The notes under the pieces were generated by a model. That model saw only the letters and a program-made list of their open reading frames with translations, did not search any database and was not told the DNA's origin. From Acidovorax radicis N35 (lineage in GTDB: Bacteria > Pseudomonadota > Gammaproteobacteria > Burkholderiales > Burkholderiaceae_C): a stretch of 64,000 bases of DNA. The stretch spans positions 1 through 64,000 of the forward strand of contig NZ_AFBG01000020.1 of assembly GCF_000204195.1 (NCBI RefSeq), read 5' to 3'. Both the position numbers and the translations under genes were made by a program. Shown here piece after piece: positions 1 through 6,793 of this stretch (within the stretch, counting starts at the first letter, position 1; the number at the start of each line of letters is the position of its first letter).

Positions 1-452
1 AGGCCGGTGGCGCCTTGTTGTTCCACCTGCTGTCCAAGCTGTACGAGCACACCAGCGTGATGATCACCACCAACCTGACGTTCGCGGAGTGGTCCACGGT
101 GTTCGGCGATGCCAAGATGACCACTGCGTTGCTGGATCGCTTGACCCATCACTGCCACATCATCGAGACGGGCAACGAGTCCTACCGCTTCCGCCACAGC
201 ACGCACGAAGCCAAGGGGCGCATCAAGGCCCGTGAGCAGACCAAGAAGGCAGCAGCGGCCCAGGTTAGCGAGACCGCGGAGGAAAGGGCCTCGCCTGATG
301 GCTCGGCCATACTGACCACGACTTCAAAGAAAGGAGGACCTACCGAAGCATCCACCCTATAGTTATCCACAGCTGGCTTCAAATGGAACCAGCTCTAGCC
401 CCTGGTCAATGTTCGACTGGCACTGCTGATCACGATTGCACTGGCGCTAACA
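1..452 (+). mobile_element. 3' part of an IS21-family insertion sequence
   Basis: The stretch holds the end of an istB gene and about 90 bp of downstream sequence. I place the right terminus near 452: the minus strand from there reads TGTTAGCGCC, a TGT-starting end typical of IS21-type elements. At exactly this point the conserved part of the nuclease-like reading frame on the minus strand (453-700) stops making sense. The left end of the element and istA must lie to the left of the window. The terminus is an inference from sequence style and from the broken gene, not from a matched left end. Confidence 0.6.
3..362 (+). CDS. istB: IstB-like ATP-binding transposition helper, C-terminal part
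   Basis: The frame is open from the window edge and encodes about 119 residues of the C-terminal part of an IstB ATPase, the DnaC-like AAA+ helper that works with IstA in IS21 transposition. The run [18 protein letters not shown], followed by a [11 protein letters not shown] segment and RFRHS, is the usual IstB C-terminal core holding the sensor region of the AAA+ fold. The tail after about residue 70 is Ala/Thr/Glu-rich, low in complexity and variable in the family. Walker A and B lie outside the window. The gene ends at TAG 360-362. Confidence 0.8.
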   Translation, partial: AGGALLFHLLSKLYEHTSVMITTNLTFAEWSTVFGDAKMTTALLDRLTHHCHIIETGNESYRFRHSTHEAKGRIKAREQTKKAAAAQVSETAEERASPDGSAILTTTSKKGGPTEASTL

Positions 453-700
453 AGCGCTACGCTGGTTTTGCACTGGATACTGAGCAGACTTCCATCTGAG
501 AGTTGAACTTCGATGTCATCGAGATTCCGGCCCGTCTCGAACTGAAGACGCTCTGCTACGGCGTCTCTTCTCTGCCCGAACCGAGTACCGATGGGTGTCC
601 GGCTGAGCAGATGAGCAGCGAACCATACGCTAACACCGGCCTGAAAACTCATTCCAGCCTGGGTAGCGCGCCCACCAGCGACTGGCGATAAAGACGACAT
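453..700 (-). pseudogene. N-terminal fragment of a PD-(D/E)XK (Cap4/DUF4297-like) nuclease gene, cut by the IS21 element
   Basis: Reading from ATG 700, about 82 codons survive. They show an FQAGVSVWFAAHLL helix, then ETGRNLDDIEVQLSDG and LLSIQCKTS. The spaced E, D-x-I-x-V and Q-x-K pattern is the restriction-endonuclease-like active site found in DUF4297/Cap4-type effector nucleases of defence systems. Homology after QCKTSVAL stops where the IS terminus starts, and the apparent continuation to 395 is insertion-sequence DNA. I infer that this was a longer defence protein with an N-terminal nuclease, now inactivated. The family call rests on motif pattern only. Confidence 0.45.
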
Positions 701-927
701 CTCTTAGTCCCCCCTTGACGCGGTCAGGCCACTACCTCGATGCCGCGCTTCCTCACCAAGTGCAGGAGCTTGAGCGCAGTACCCGTGGCTTCTTCTGACC
801 AATATCCTACTTATGCCCTGTTGGGCGATGTCCCGCAGTCTGTTGAACGCGTGAGCTAAAGGTGGCTGTTCCTTTCGCCTGGATGAGCGCATCCAGGGCC
901 TAGCAAGCAAAGAAGAGCGCCACCGAG
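701..927. other. Degenerate intergenic stretch without an intact gene
   Basis: No intact gene is visible between the nuclease fragment and the transposase remnant. On the minus strand, about 24 codons ending at a TGA at 724-726 read ATGTALKLLHLVRKRGIEVV and look like the C-terminus of a lost protein. I do not recognise it, and its upstream frame is broken. Confidence 0.4.
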
Positions 928-1312
928 ATGAAGTCTCGCACGAAGCCCGCACTGCGGGCGCCGCCGACTGCTGAAGTGTATATCTCGTTGCCTGATGGCC
1001 TCTGCAGGGCGTGCTGCGCAACGTGCGCCATTCCTTGCTGGGCCTGTGCACCGAGGCGGGCCAGAAGGTGCTGGCCGCCTTGATGCAGGCTGACCGTGTT
1101 GCGCTGTGCGGCCTCAAGGGCGTGCCGGATGCCGGGCGGCGTGCGGTGCCCGGCGGTAGCACCGCCAGCCAGATCGTGCTGGGCGGCCGGCGCATCGCTG
1201 TGCGCCGACTGTGGGAGCGCTTGAGAGGAATGGCGAATTGGCCTTGCCCAGCTTCGAGTGGGCAGCCAGCTGCGATCCGCTGGATGCCGCCACGCTTGAA
1301 CCAGCACGCCTT
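928..1312 (+). pseudogene. Frameshifted, truncated IS256/Mutator-type transposase
   Basis: Three consecutive frames together give the N-terminal third of a Mutator-superfamily transposase. From ATG 928 the frame reads MKSRTKPALRAP...VYISLPDGL. After a shift near 1000 it continues as VLRNVRHSLLGLC...ADRVALCG...GGSTASQIVLGGRRIAVRR. After a second shift near 1210 it reads GELALPSFEWAA..DPLDAATL. Homology ends near 1300, so the DDE catalytic region is absent. With at least two frameshifts and a deletion it cannot make active transposase. It marks old mobile-element traffic in this low-GC region. Confidence 0.7.
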
Positions 1313-1497
1313 CTAACCCGGCGAACGACAGCTTGGAAGCCAAGCAGCCCTTTGGAGAAGCGAACTCGAATGTCCTCGACCAGCCTTAAGCGGGTGCTCT
1401 CTTCGCTGTCATCGGCAGGTCTGCAGCGGTTGCGGTCGATCATCCCGTGTCGCCTGAAGACCCCCAGACAGTCAGAAGCGGACGTTTGATTGCAACC

Positions 1498-1647
1498 ATG
1501 ATCCTACTCAAAATCGATGTAGCTATTGGCGATTTGCACCTTTCGGGGGCGGAATGCACTTCATTGCTGGAGATTGCAGAGGTGCTTCAATCTGTCATCG
1601 GATGCGGCTTGTTCCGTGGGGTTGTCGTTCCTCACTACATCATTTGA
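1498..1647 (+). CDS. Possible small hypothetical protein (50 aa)
   Basis: A short frame from ATG 1498 encodes MILLKIDVAIGDLHLSGAEC and about 30 more residues ending VVVPHYII. I see no good ribosome binding site and no recognisable domain. It sits between mobile-element debris and the DUF6527-like gene, so it could equally be a decayed remnant. Listed only because its composition is protein-like. Confidence 0.2.
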   Translation: MILLKIDVAIGDLHLSGAECTSLLEIAEVLQSVIGCGLFRGVVVPHYII

Positions 1648-1691
1648 TGTCAGTGTTTCAATACGCCTATCGATAACCTAATGGACGGCAA

Positions 1692-2063
1692 ATGTTGAGA
1701 CGCATACTGCAAATCGTTGCTGGATGGTTTGGGTTGGGCAGCGGATCAGAGGCTGCCAAGAGACCTGAAGAGCAAGCGTTTGTCCTTCAAACTTTTGAAG
1801 ACCGCCGCTCAGCGACGGCCGCAGCTTCACGTCCAGGAGTTGCAGCTCTGGTCCAAAGCGGAGAGCGAGCGAAGTGGCTTCTGATGCTGTGTCCCTGTGG
1901 CTGTGGGCAACAGATCGCCCTAAACCTAATGTCGAGCCACTCGCCGAGGTGGGAAGTGAAGATCCTTTCTAAAACCAGCTTCTCTGTCCATCCGTCCGTC
2001 GATGCAACAAGTTGCGGTGCTCACTTCTGGCTCCGAAATGGTCGGGTCATTTGGTGTCAGTAG
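1692..2063 (+). CDS. DUF6527-like Cys/His protein of ubiquitin-like conjugation loci
   Basis: This 123-aa protein has a short hydrophobic N-terminus (ILQIVAGWFGL), a variable linker, and a conserved C-terminal half: AKWLLMLCPCGCGQQIALNL, SSHSPRW, then SVHPSVDATSCGAHFWLRNGRVIWC. The CPCGC cluster, two His (SHS, VHP), a CGAHFW and a final Cys look like a metal site or a Cys-His catalytic centre; which one is not evident. I recognise the pattern as the DUF6527 family, which co-occurs with Ubl/E2/E1-JAB genes. Here it converges on the E1-JAB gene and their 3' ends overlap by 17 bp. Its biochemical role is unknown to me; ligase, peptidase and adaptor are all possible. Confidence 0.65.
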   Translation: MLRRILQIVAGWFGLGSGSEAAKRPEEQAFVLQTFEDRRSATAAASRPGVAALVQSGERAKWLLMLCPCGCGQQIALNLMSSHSPRWEVKILSKTSFSVHPSVDATSCGAHFWLRNGRVIWCQ

Positions 2064-3414
2064 GCCATACCATTTCGAGAAATGGCTCAGTATCACCTCG
2101 GCCCCAGAATGAGTGGTCATCGCAAACGCAGCCATCTCGCGGTTTAATCCGATTGGTGCGCAATCGAGACTGGTCAAGTGCAAGCAATACTTCAGAAGAT
2201 TGTCGTTCGCTTCCCATGAAGCCAGTCAAGCGGTGCAGAAGCTCCATCACGGCGGCGCTTGCTGTCGCGGAAGTAAAAGCGATCACGGCAGGCGCGGGTT
2301 CGTCAAGTTCAGGCGCGTAGCCATCCCGCACTTGGCGCTGCCGATCTTCGTCCGAAAGCGCTTCAATACGGATGGCTTCTGCTGTGATACGCCCTCGACA
2401 AAAGAGACAGGCCTCACCAGGCAACAATGTCGTAACGCGGCCGTGGACACCAGAAATGCACCCATCTTTAGAGTCGACAAGAACTCCAAGGTCGAAGACA
2501 GGGGTGGAGTACCGATTTGCTAGCTGCACTAGGATTGCTCTTGGCAATTCCTTATCAGTGCATCCAAACACAACGTCACACTCTCTTAAACGCCGCGCTG
2601 TTTTTTCATGGCTGATGTGCCTTGGAATCGCTTCCACAATGGTGTTGAGCCCGATCTTGTCGAGGTGCTCCTTGAGCATCTCAACCTTCAACCTCCCGTC
2701 GTCTTGCAAGGACGAACCATAGACCCGGTTGACATTGGTCTCCGCAAATCTATCTCCGTCGAAAAGCCATAGGCTCCCAACACCGAGGCGGTAGAGTTGC
2801 TCAGCAACAGGAGACCCCGTGCCGCCCACTCCGACAATACCGATTCGGAGTCGTCCTAAAAGACGCTGAATATCTGGCCCGAAGGCCCTCACCTGCCGGT
2901 CAAAGAACGGCTCTACGGCGTCCCCAGCGTTGGGCGTCCAACTTCGAATGCGGTCACCAACAACAATGACCTCGTCGACCGCCACCTGATCCGGCATGTA
3001 CATACGCCCTTGAATATGGTGTTCCGTCAGGACTAGAGTGCCATGAATTCGCCCTGGGACGCGCGCCTGAAGAAAAGGCAGCAGTCGTGCTTCTTCTCGA
3101 TCATCTTGCTCCGAAAAATCAGACACTCCCTCGGGGTGCGAGTGCGCGAAAACGACGCTTAGTTCTTCGTATCGGGCGAGCTTAGCAACGCGCGTTAGCG
3201 CTGGCGATGCGATAGTTAAACCATACCGCTCTCGCCGTAGGTAGTCCTCGTCGGCGACTGGAAGCACCGCATGAACGATGAGCTTCACAGTGCCTTGGGA
3301 AACGGATTGCCCACACAAGAGAAAGGCGGCACCTTCAACGCCTGGCCGGTCGAAGAGCTTTTGTCGCAACTCTTCGAGCTGAGATTCAAGCATCACGATT
3401 CGCGTTGCAGTCAT
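2047..3414 (-). CDS. JAMM isopeptidase-E1 (ThiF-type) fusion
   Basis: 455 aa with two domains. Residues ~10-150 form a JAB/JAMM metalloprotease: Glu27 (GVEGAAFLL), then H91-S-H93-P followed by S101-E-Q-D104, a complete ExnHxHPx6SxxD zinc motif, so the peptidase should be active. Residues ~185-455 form an adenylating ThiF/E1 domain with the nucleotide loop GVGGTGS (195-201), a DGDRFAETNVNR segment for ATP binding, a CLFC pair and a terminal CVC that could bind structural zinc. The E1 would activate the Ubl C-terminus and the JAMM domain could trim the precursor or remove conjugates. It is the last gene of its operon; its ATG overlaps the E2 stop by 4 bp. Confidence 0.85.
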   Translation of the reverse strand: MTATRIVMLESQLEELRQKLFDRPGVEGAAFLLCGQSVSQGTVKLIVHAVLPVADEDYLRRERYGLTIASPALTRVAKLARYEELSVVFAHSHPEGVSDFSEQDDREEARLLPFLQARVPGRIHGTLVLTEHHIQGRMYMPDQVAVDEVIVVGDRIRSWTPNAGDAVEPFFDRQVRAFGPDIQRLLGRLRIGIVGVGGTGSPVAEQLYRLGVGSLWLFDGDRFAETNVNRVYGSSLQDDGRLKVEMLKEHLDKIGLNTIVEAIPRHISHEKTARRLRECDVVFGCTDKELPRAILVQLANRYSTPVFDLGVLVDSKDGCISGVHGRVTTLLPGEACLFCRGRITAEAIRIEALSDEDRQRQVRDGYAPELDEPAPAVIAFTSATASAAVMELLHRLTGFMGSERQSSEVLLALDQSRLRTNRIKPRDGCVCDDHSFWGRGDTEPFLEMVWPTDTK

Positions 3415-3800
3415 GATCTTGCGGCTCCTTGCAACTCGCGTTGAATAAGCGTGAAGTAGGACCGTAGGCTATCGACTCCAGGTCGCCATCCACCATTGAG
3501 GTGTCGAGAGAAGCGTTGCCAGGACCGCGCGAGATGGGACTCCATCACTTCCGATGCAGGCGCAAACTGACCGCTTGCTACCAAGCGAATTGGTGGATCG
3601 CAGTACCACATGTCCAGCGGTGTCATGGGGTACTGAGGAGGGATCCTAATCATGAGTTCGGTAGCCGCTGGCGTGAAGCCACCTGCTGCTACGCTGAAAT
3701 TCTTCACGATGAGGCATGCAGCACCCTGAGGATCGGGTAGCAGCTCCCAATCCAAGCCCCGCTCATTCAGAAACTTCACATCGCGCGCAGGCAGTTCCAT
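3411..3800 (-). CDS. Prokaryotic E2-like ubiquitin-conjugating protein
   Basis: 129 aa, matching the prokaryotic E2 families known from bacterial ubiquitin-like operons. Core features are IRIPPQYPMTPLDMWYCDPP and later SWQRFSRHLNGGWRPGVDSL. The only cysteines are C29 and C67; C67, in MWYCDPP just after the YP-x-PLD strand, is the best candidate for the thioester-forming residue. It follows the Ubl gene with a single base between stop and start (TGACATG) and overlaps the E1-JAB start by ATGA, so the three are certainly co-translated. Assignment to the E2 superfamily is firm by motif and context; the exact subfamily is inferred. Confidence 0.75.
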   Translation of the reverse strand: MELPARDVKFLNERGLDWELLPDPQGAACLIVKNFSVAAGGFTPAATELMIRIPPQYPMTPLDMWYCDPPIRLVASGQFAPASEVMESHLARSWQRFSRHLNGGWRPGVDSLRSYFTLIQRELQGAARS

Positions 3801-3801
3801 G

Positions 3802-4068
3802 TCACTTCCCCCCTGGGTTGATAGTGCTCGGTGCTGTGTAGAAATGCGAGCCAGGCTTGACTTCGTAGGTTGCCTCTGGATGGATCAGCTCGTCATCCCT
3901 GGGGCCAGGGACCTCTAGCCAAAGGTCCCGATCTGCCGGAACAGGAACCAAGGCACGTAGTTGTGCCCCGGTGCACGGGCTTGCAGGCAAGTCGTACTTA
4001 ACGTCATCAATAAAGATTGGAATGACGCGAGGACGCTTCTCCGACGAGTCATGTGTGGTGGATTCCAT
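3802..4068 (-). CDS. Ubiquitin-like modifier (multiubiquitin-family beta-grasp protein)
   Basis: 88 aa with the start set at ATG 4068, which has AAAGGA 8 bases upstream; more distal starts would lie in or before the promoter. Residues ~14-85 form one beta-grasp domain of the multiubiquitin type: IFIDDVKYDLP, GAQLRALV, DLWLEVPG, and ATYEVKPGSHFYTAP. Many relatives carry tandem domains; this one has a single domain. The C-terminus is NPGGK, a Gly-Gly with one extra residue, as expected of a modifier that must be trimmed before activation. It is the first gene of the operon and the likely substrate of the E1-E2 pair encoded next. Confidence 0.75.
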   Translation of the reverse strand: MESTTHDSSEKRPRVIPIFIDDVKYDLPASPCTGAQLRALVPVPADRDLWLEVPGPRDDELIHPEATYEVKPGSHFYTAPSTINPGGK

Positions 4069-4098
4069 AGGTCTCATCCTTTCAAGAAGATGGGATGA

Positions 4099-4127
4099 AA
4101 TATAGCTATAAATTAGCCAAAAAGCAA
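4099..4127 (-). promoter_or_regulatory. Promoter of the Ubl-E2-E1/JAB operon
   Basis: Read on the minus strand, TTGCTT (4122-4127) and TATATT (4099-4104) are separated by exactly 17 bp. The expected start near 4092 leaves a leader of about 24 nt that contains the AAAGGA ribosome site before ATG 4068. Confidence 0.6.
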
Positions 4128-4157
4128 TTGTTTTTGCATTGTCCACTAGCTAAAAAG
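4114..4157. promoter_or_regulatory. Paired TAGCYAAAAAG direct repeats, candidate operators for both divergent operons
   Basis: TAGCCAAAAAG at 4114-4124 and TAGCTAAAAAG at 4147-4157 differ at one base and are 33 bp apart, about three helical turns. The first overlaps the -35 box and spacer of the minus-strand promoter; the second lies in the spacer of the plus-strand promoter. This suits a dimeric or cooperative repressor acting on both promoters. The RHH and XRE proteins encoded alongside are the obvious candidates, by inference. Confidence 0.5.
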
Positions 4158-4167
4158 GCGGTATCAT
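4139..4167 (+). promoter_or_regulatory. Promoter of the RHH-GNAT-XRE-ImmA operon
   Basis: TTGTCC (4139-4144) and TATCAT (4162-4167) are 17 bp apart. A start near 4174 would place the GGAG ribosome site (4181-4184) and GTG 4191 just downstream. Confidence 0.6.
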
Positions 4168-4190
4168 TTCTGCAACATCTGGAGATCCCT

Positions 4191-4403
4191 GTGAATGCCA
4201 AGCGAACGATGACCCTCAACTTGACTGAGCCTGAGATGGCTGTACTGGAGGCACTGTGCGAAGAGAAAGATTTGAGCAAGACGGCTGTCCTTCGCCAGGC
4301 GCTACGCCTCTATCAACTGGTGAACGCTCGTTTGAAACAGGGAGAGAAACTCTTTTTCGAGGACGAGATGGCCAAGGAGAAGAAGGAAGTGGTCGTGTTG
4401 TGA
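4191..4403 (+). CDS. Ribbon-helix-helix regulator (antitoxin-like)
   Basis: 70 aa from GTG 4191, chosen because GGAG lies 6 bases upstream and the promoter immediately before; ATG 4209 is an alternative in-frame start. The strand TMTLNLTEPEM, followed by VLEALCEEKDLSKTAVLRQ and ALRLYQLV, is a classic CopG/RHH beta-helix-helix DNA-binding core. The charged tail (KKEVVVL) could contact the next gene product. RHH proteins encoded directly before a GNAT enzyme are a known toxin-antitoxin arrangement; here the stop overlaps the GNAT start. It probably represses its own promoter, and possibly the divergent Ubl promoter. Confidence 0.75.
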   Translation: MNAKRTMTLNLTEPEMAVLEALCEEKDLSKTAVLRQALRLYQLVNARLKQGEKLFFEDEMAKEKKEVVVL

Positions 4404-5020
4404 GTGAGCACCATCTTGTCCCTCTGAAAGCCGCTGATGGCAGCATTGTTGATGCCGTGCTCCATGAGCGTGTTGATGCAGGATACGGACTCAAGGTAGA
4501 CAGCAACTGGAAGGCACATCTGGCAGCCGAAACGGTTCGCGCCGTGGCCGAAGGGCGAGCGATTTCGCATCTTGAGCACGGACATTGGGAATGGGGCGAG
4601 AAGATCAAAGAATCTGCCCATCTGTTGTCATGCCCAACCCTCGCCATCGAATACGCGAATGAAACGCAAGGGCTGATGTTGGTTCAGACTGACGGCCATT
4701 TCGGCAAGTTGCCACAACAAGTCGACAAGCCCTTGGTGTATGTCGTCTACTTGGCCACAGCGCCTTGGAATCTCCGGGCTCTCGATGCAATGCCGCGCTT
4801 TTCGGGTGTCGGATTGGTGATGCTGCACGCGGCGATCCAAATGAGCATTGACAATGAATTCAAAGGCCGGATCGGCCTTCACTCACTGCCCCAAGCAGAA
4901 AAATTTTACGAAAGGCAAGGTTTTCAGTGCCTCGGCGTAGACCTCGAAAAGGAGGGCCTCAAATACTACGAACTCAGCTCGCAAGCTGCTAGCGAGTTCA
5001 TTGGCAGGAGCACACTATGA
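4400..5020 (+). CDS. GNAT-family acetyltransferase
   Basis: 206 aa from GTG 4400, which overlaps the preceding TGA (TTGTGA). The C-terminal half carries the GNAT fold: FSGVGLVMLHAAIQMSID supplies the acetyl-CoA loop in degenerate form, and GRIGLHSLPQAEKFYERQGF gives the typical final strand-helix with the Tyr that often acts as general acid. The N-terminal ~100 residues are longer than in TacT-type toxins, so a role other than tRNA acetylation is possible. Position between an RHH gene and an XRE-ImmA pair, with ATGA coupling on both sides, implies that it works as part of this operon. The substrate is unknown. Confidence 0.7.
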   Translation: MSEHHLVPLKAADGSIVDAVLHERVDAGYGLKVDSNWKAHLAAETVRAVAEGRAISHLEHGHWEWGEKIKESAHLLSCPTLAIEYANETQGLMLVQTDGHFGKLPQQVDKPLVYVVYLATAPWNLRALDAMPRFSGVGLVMLHAAIQMSIDNEFKGRIGLHSLPQAEKFYERQGFQCLGVDLEKEGLKYYELSSQAASEFIGRSTL

Positions 5021-5511
5021 AATTACAAATTTCACGCGAATGGCTAGAACACAAACTCCAGCAAGACGATGACGCGAACGTCGGCGCGGGAGGTACATCC
5101 TTGGAACAATTTAAGAAGGATGTACAGCAGCGGACAGTTACCCCTTCAGTTCTTGCCAGGGTGCCGACTGAGTTGGGCCAAGTCGTTAGATACGTCAGAG
5201 AGCAACGAGGTTGGTCTAGATCCGAGTTAGCTGACCTTGCCGACGTGGATGAGTCCGAAATCAATGCACTCGAAACCCAAACTCACTATGACCCGACTCC
5301 GCGAACGGTTGGGCAATTGGCGGATGCCTGTCACTTCTCGAGAGTCAAGTTTGCGGAACTAGCCAACCATCGCCTAAAAATTGCGGCAAACGATGGCGTT
5401 GTTCGCTATGTCGCAAAGTCAAAGGGGACCGATGCTGTATCTGATGATCAGTATGAGTTGATCCGCGCACTCGTTGAGGTATTGTCTCAAGGGGGAGAGC
5501 CTACGAGATGA
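5017..5511 (+). CDS. XRE-family helix-turn-helix regulator
   Basis: 164 aa; its ATG overlaps the GNAT stop by 4 bp. Residues ~52-108 form an XRE HTH: LGQVVRYVREQRGWSRSELA, then DVDESEINALE and TVGQLADACHF. The flanking N-terminal segment (SREWLEHKLQQDDD...) and the C-terminal region are not recognised. XRE proteins encoded immediately before an ImmA/IrrE protease are commonly repressors inactivated by proteolysis, as ImmR by ImmA in ICEBs1; the same logic is likely here and would make the operon inducible by damage or infection. Confidence 0.8.
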   Translation: MKLQISREWLEHKLQQDDDANVGAGGTSLEQFKKDVQQRTVTPSVLARVPTELGQVVRYVREQRGWSRSELADLADVDESEINALETQTHYDPTPRTVGQLADACHFSRVKFAELANHRLKIAANDGVVRYVAKSKGTDAVSDDQYELIRALVEVLSQGGEPTR

Positions 5512-6458
5512 ACAACATTTTCCTGGACGCGAGGACGATCCGCGACATCGACAAGGTGGTTGACCGAGTGCATCTCGAGCTTGGCTACAAAGATGGTGCT
5601 ATTGATCTGCGAGATGTGCGGGAGGCCTTGAGATTGGATCTGAAGTACTACCGTCTTGATGATCCTGGGCTGCTCGACGAGGTTGTTCATAAGTTAACCG
5701 TCGGAGCAAAACAAGTGATCGCGCGACCAGGTTTACTCGTGGAAGCCGTCAGGACGTTCAACCTAAGTGCCCTATTTTTGCCAGATCGTAAGCGGATCTT
5801 TGTCGACCAAAGTGTTCCCGAACTTAAAAAGCGCTGGTATGAAACGCATGAAATCGCGCATAGTTTGATTCCATGGCACGCTGACTATACGCTTGGCGAC
5901 AATCGGAGCACGCTTTCGCAGGGATGCCACGAACGCATTGAGGCCGAGGCAAACTACGGCGGCGGGCGGCTTCTCTTTCCAAACGAAGCCTTCACGCACT
6001 GTCGGCTGTCAGGCCCCATGAGCGTGGGGCGGGTGCGAGAAATCGCAAAACACTTCGGCAACACTATCACGAGTACTCTTTGGCGCTGTGTAGAGCAGAG
6101 CGACGAGCTCATGTTCGCTGCAATTGGGGAGCATCCCCGACGCCCGCGAGATGGCAAACCGGTCGTCGAGTATTTCATCCGATCAAAGACGTTTGAGACG
6201 CAGTTCCCAGGGGTCACTGACATGGATGTTTGGAACTGGATGTCCGGCTACTGCGTCGGTAAAACGACCGGCCCTCTTGGTACAACAGAGATTCCTGTCC
6301 AGGACAGGAATGGGCAGTCGCACATCTTTCTTATCGAATCGTTCGGCAATGGCTATAACGCATTGACCATGGCAAGGTGGCTACGAAAGGCTCCCGCAAT
6401 AGTCTCCGTGGGGGGACTGACAGCACCGTTGCTTATTGCACCTCTAGCGGGGCAATAG
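5508..6458 (+). CDS. ImmA/IrrE-family zinc metalloprotease
   Basis: 316 aa; ATG overlaps the XRE stop by 4 bp. The zinc motif H114-E-I-A-H118 is intact, followed by HERIEAEAN (141-149), whose Glu145 is the expected third ligand, and GGGRLLFP, typical of ImmA/IrrE. The C-terminal ~120 residues (from KPVVEYFIRSKTFETQFPG) form a second domain found in longer family members, possibly a sensor. The expected function is cleavage of the XRE partner in response to a signal. It is the last gene of the four-gene operon. Confidence 0.85.
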   Translation: MNNIFLDARTIRDIDKVVDRVHLELGYKDGAIDLRDVREALRLDLKYYRLDDPGLLDEVVHKLTVGAKQVIARPGLLVEAVRTFNLSALFLPDRKRIFVDQSVPELKKRWYETHEIAHSLIPWHADYTLGDNRSTLSQGCHERIEAEANYGGGRLLFPNEAFTHCRLSGPMSVGRVREIAKHFGNTITSTLWRCVEQSDELMFAAIGEHPRRPRDGKPVVEYFIRSKTFETQFPGVTDMDVWNWMSGYCVGKTTGPLGTTEIPVQDRNGQSHIFLIESFGNGYNALTMARWLRKAPAIVSVGGLTAPLLIAPLAGQ

Positions 6459-6633
6459 CGTAAGTAGAGTGTTCCCGGATCGACTTCTCGTGCTGTCTTA
6501 AGCGGTATACGCCGCAAGCCTCCATCATCCGGCTGTCATTTCACATCGAAAGTGACGCGGGGGTGTACGCCAAAGGACCTAAGGATACGAGCGGTCTGAG
6601 CCACATGGACGGCGATTACTTCAGCGGTGTATG

Positions 6634-6663
6634 TTGGAGTGCCCGGCAAGTGATGGCTATAAT
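6634..6663 (+). promoter_or_regulatory. Promoter for the 48-aa membrane protein
   Basis: TTGGAG (6634-6639) and a perfect TATAAT (6658-6663) with an 18-bp spacer. This gives a leader of about 125 nt before ATG 6794. The preceding 6459-6633 shows nothing I can identify. Confidence 0.5.
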
Positions 6664-6793
6664 TTTCATATCAGTCGGGTCGTTGCTACCGTTCTTGACT
6701 GAAAAGCGAAAGCGAATAACTGGAAAATGGCAACGTAGTCTGGGCGCACCTGCCGACTCTATGAAGACCGGTGCACATTTGAAGGGAGGGCTT

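Noticed and set aside
704-1343. Minus-strand open frames opposite the transposase relic
   Set aside because: Their residues are explained as the reverse complement of the Mutator-type transposase remnant; no motif of their own.
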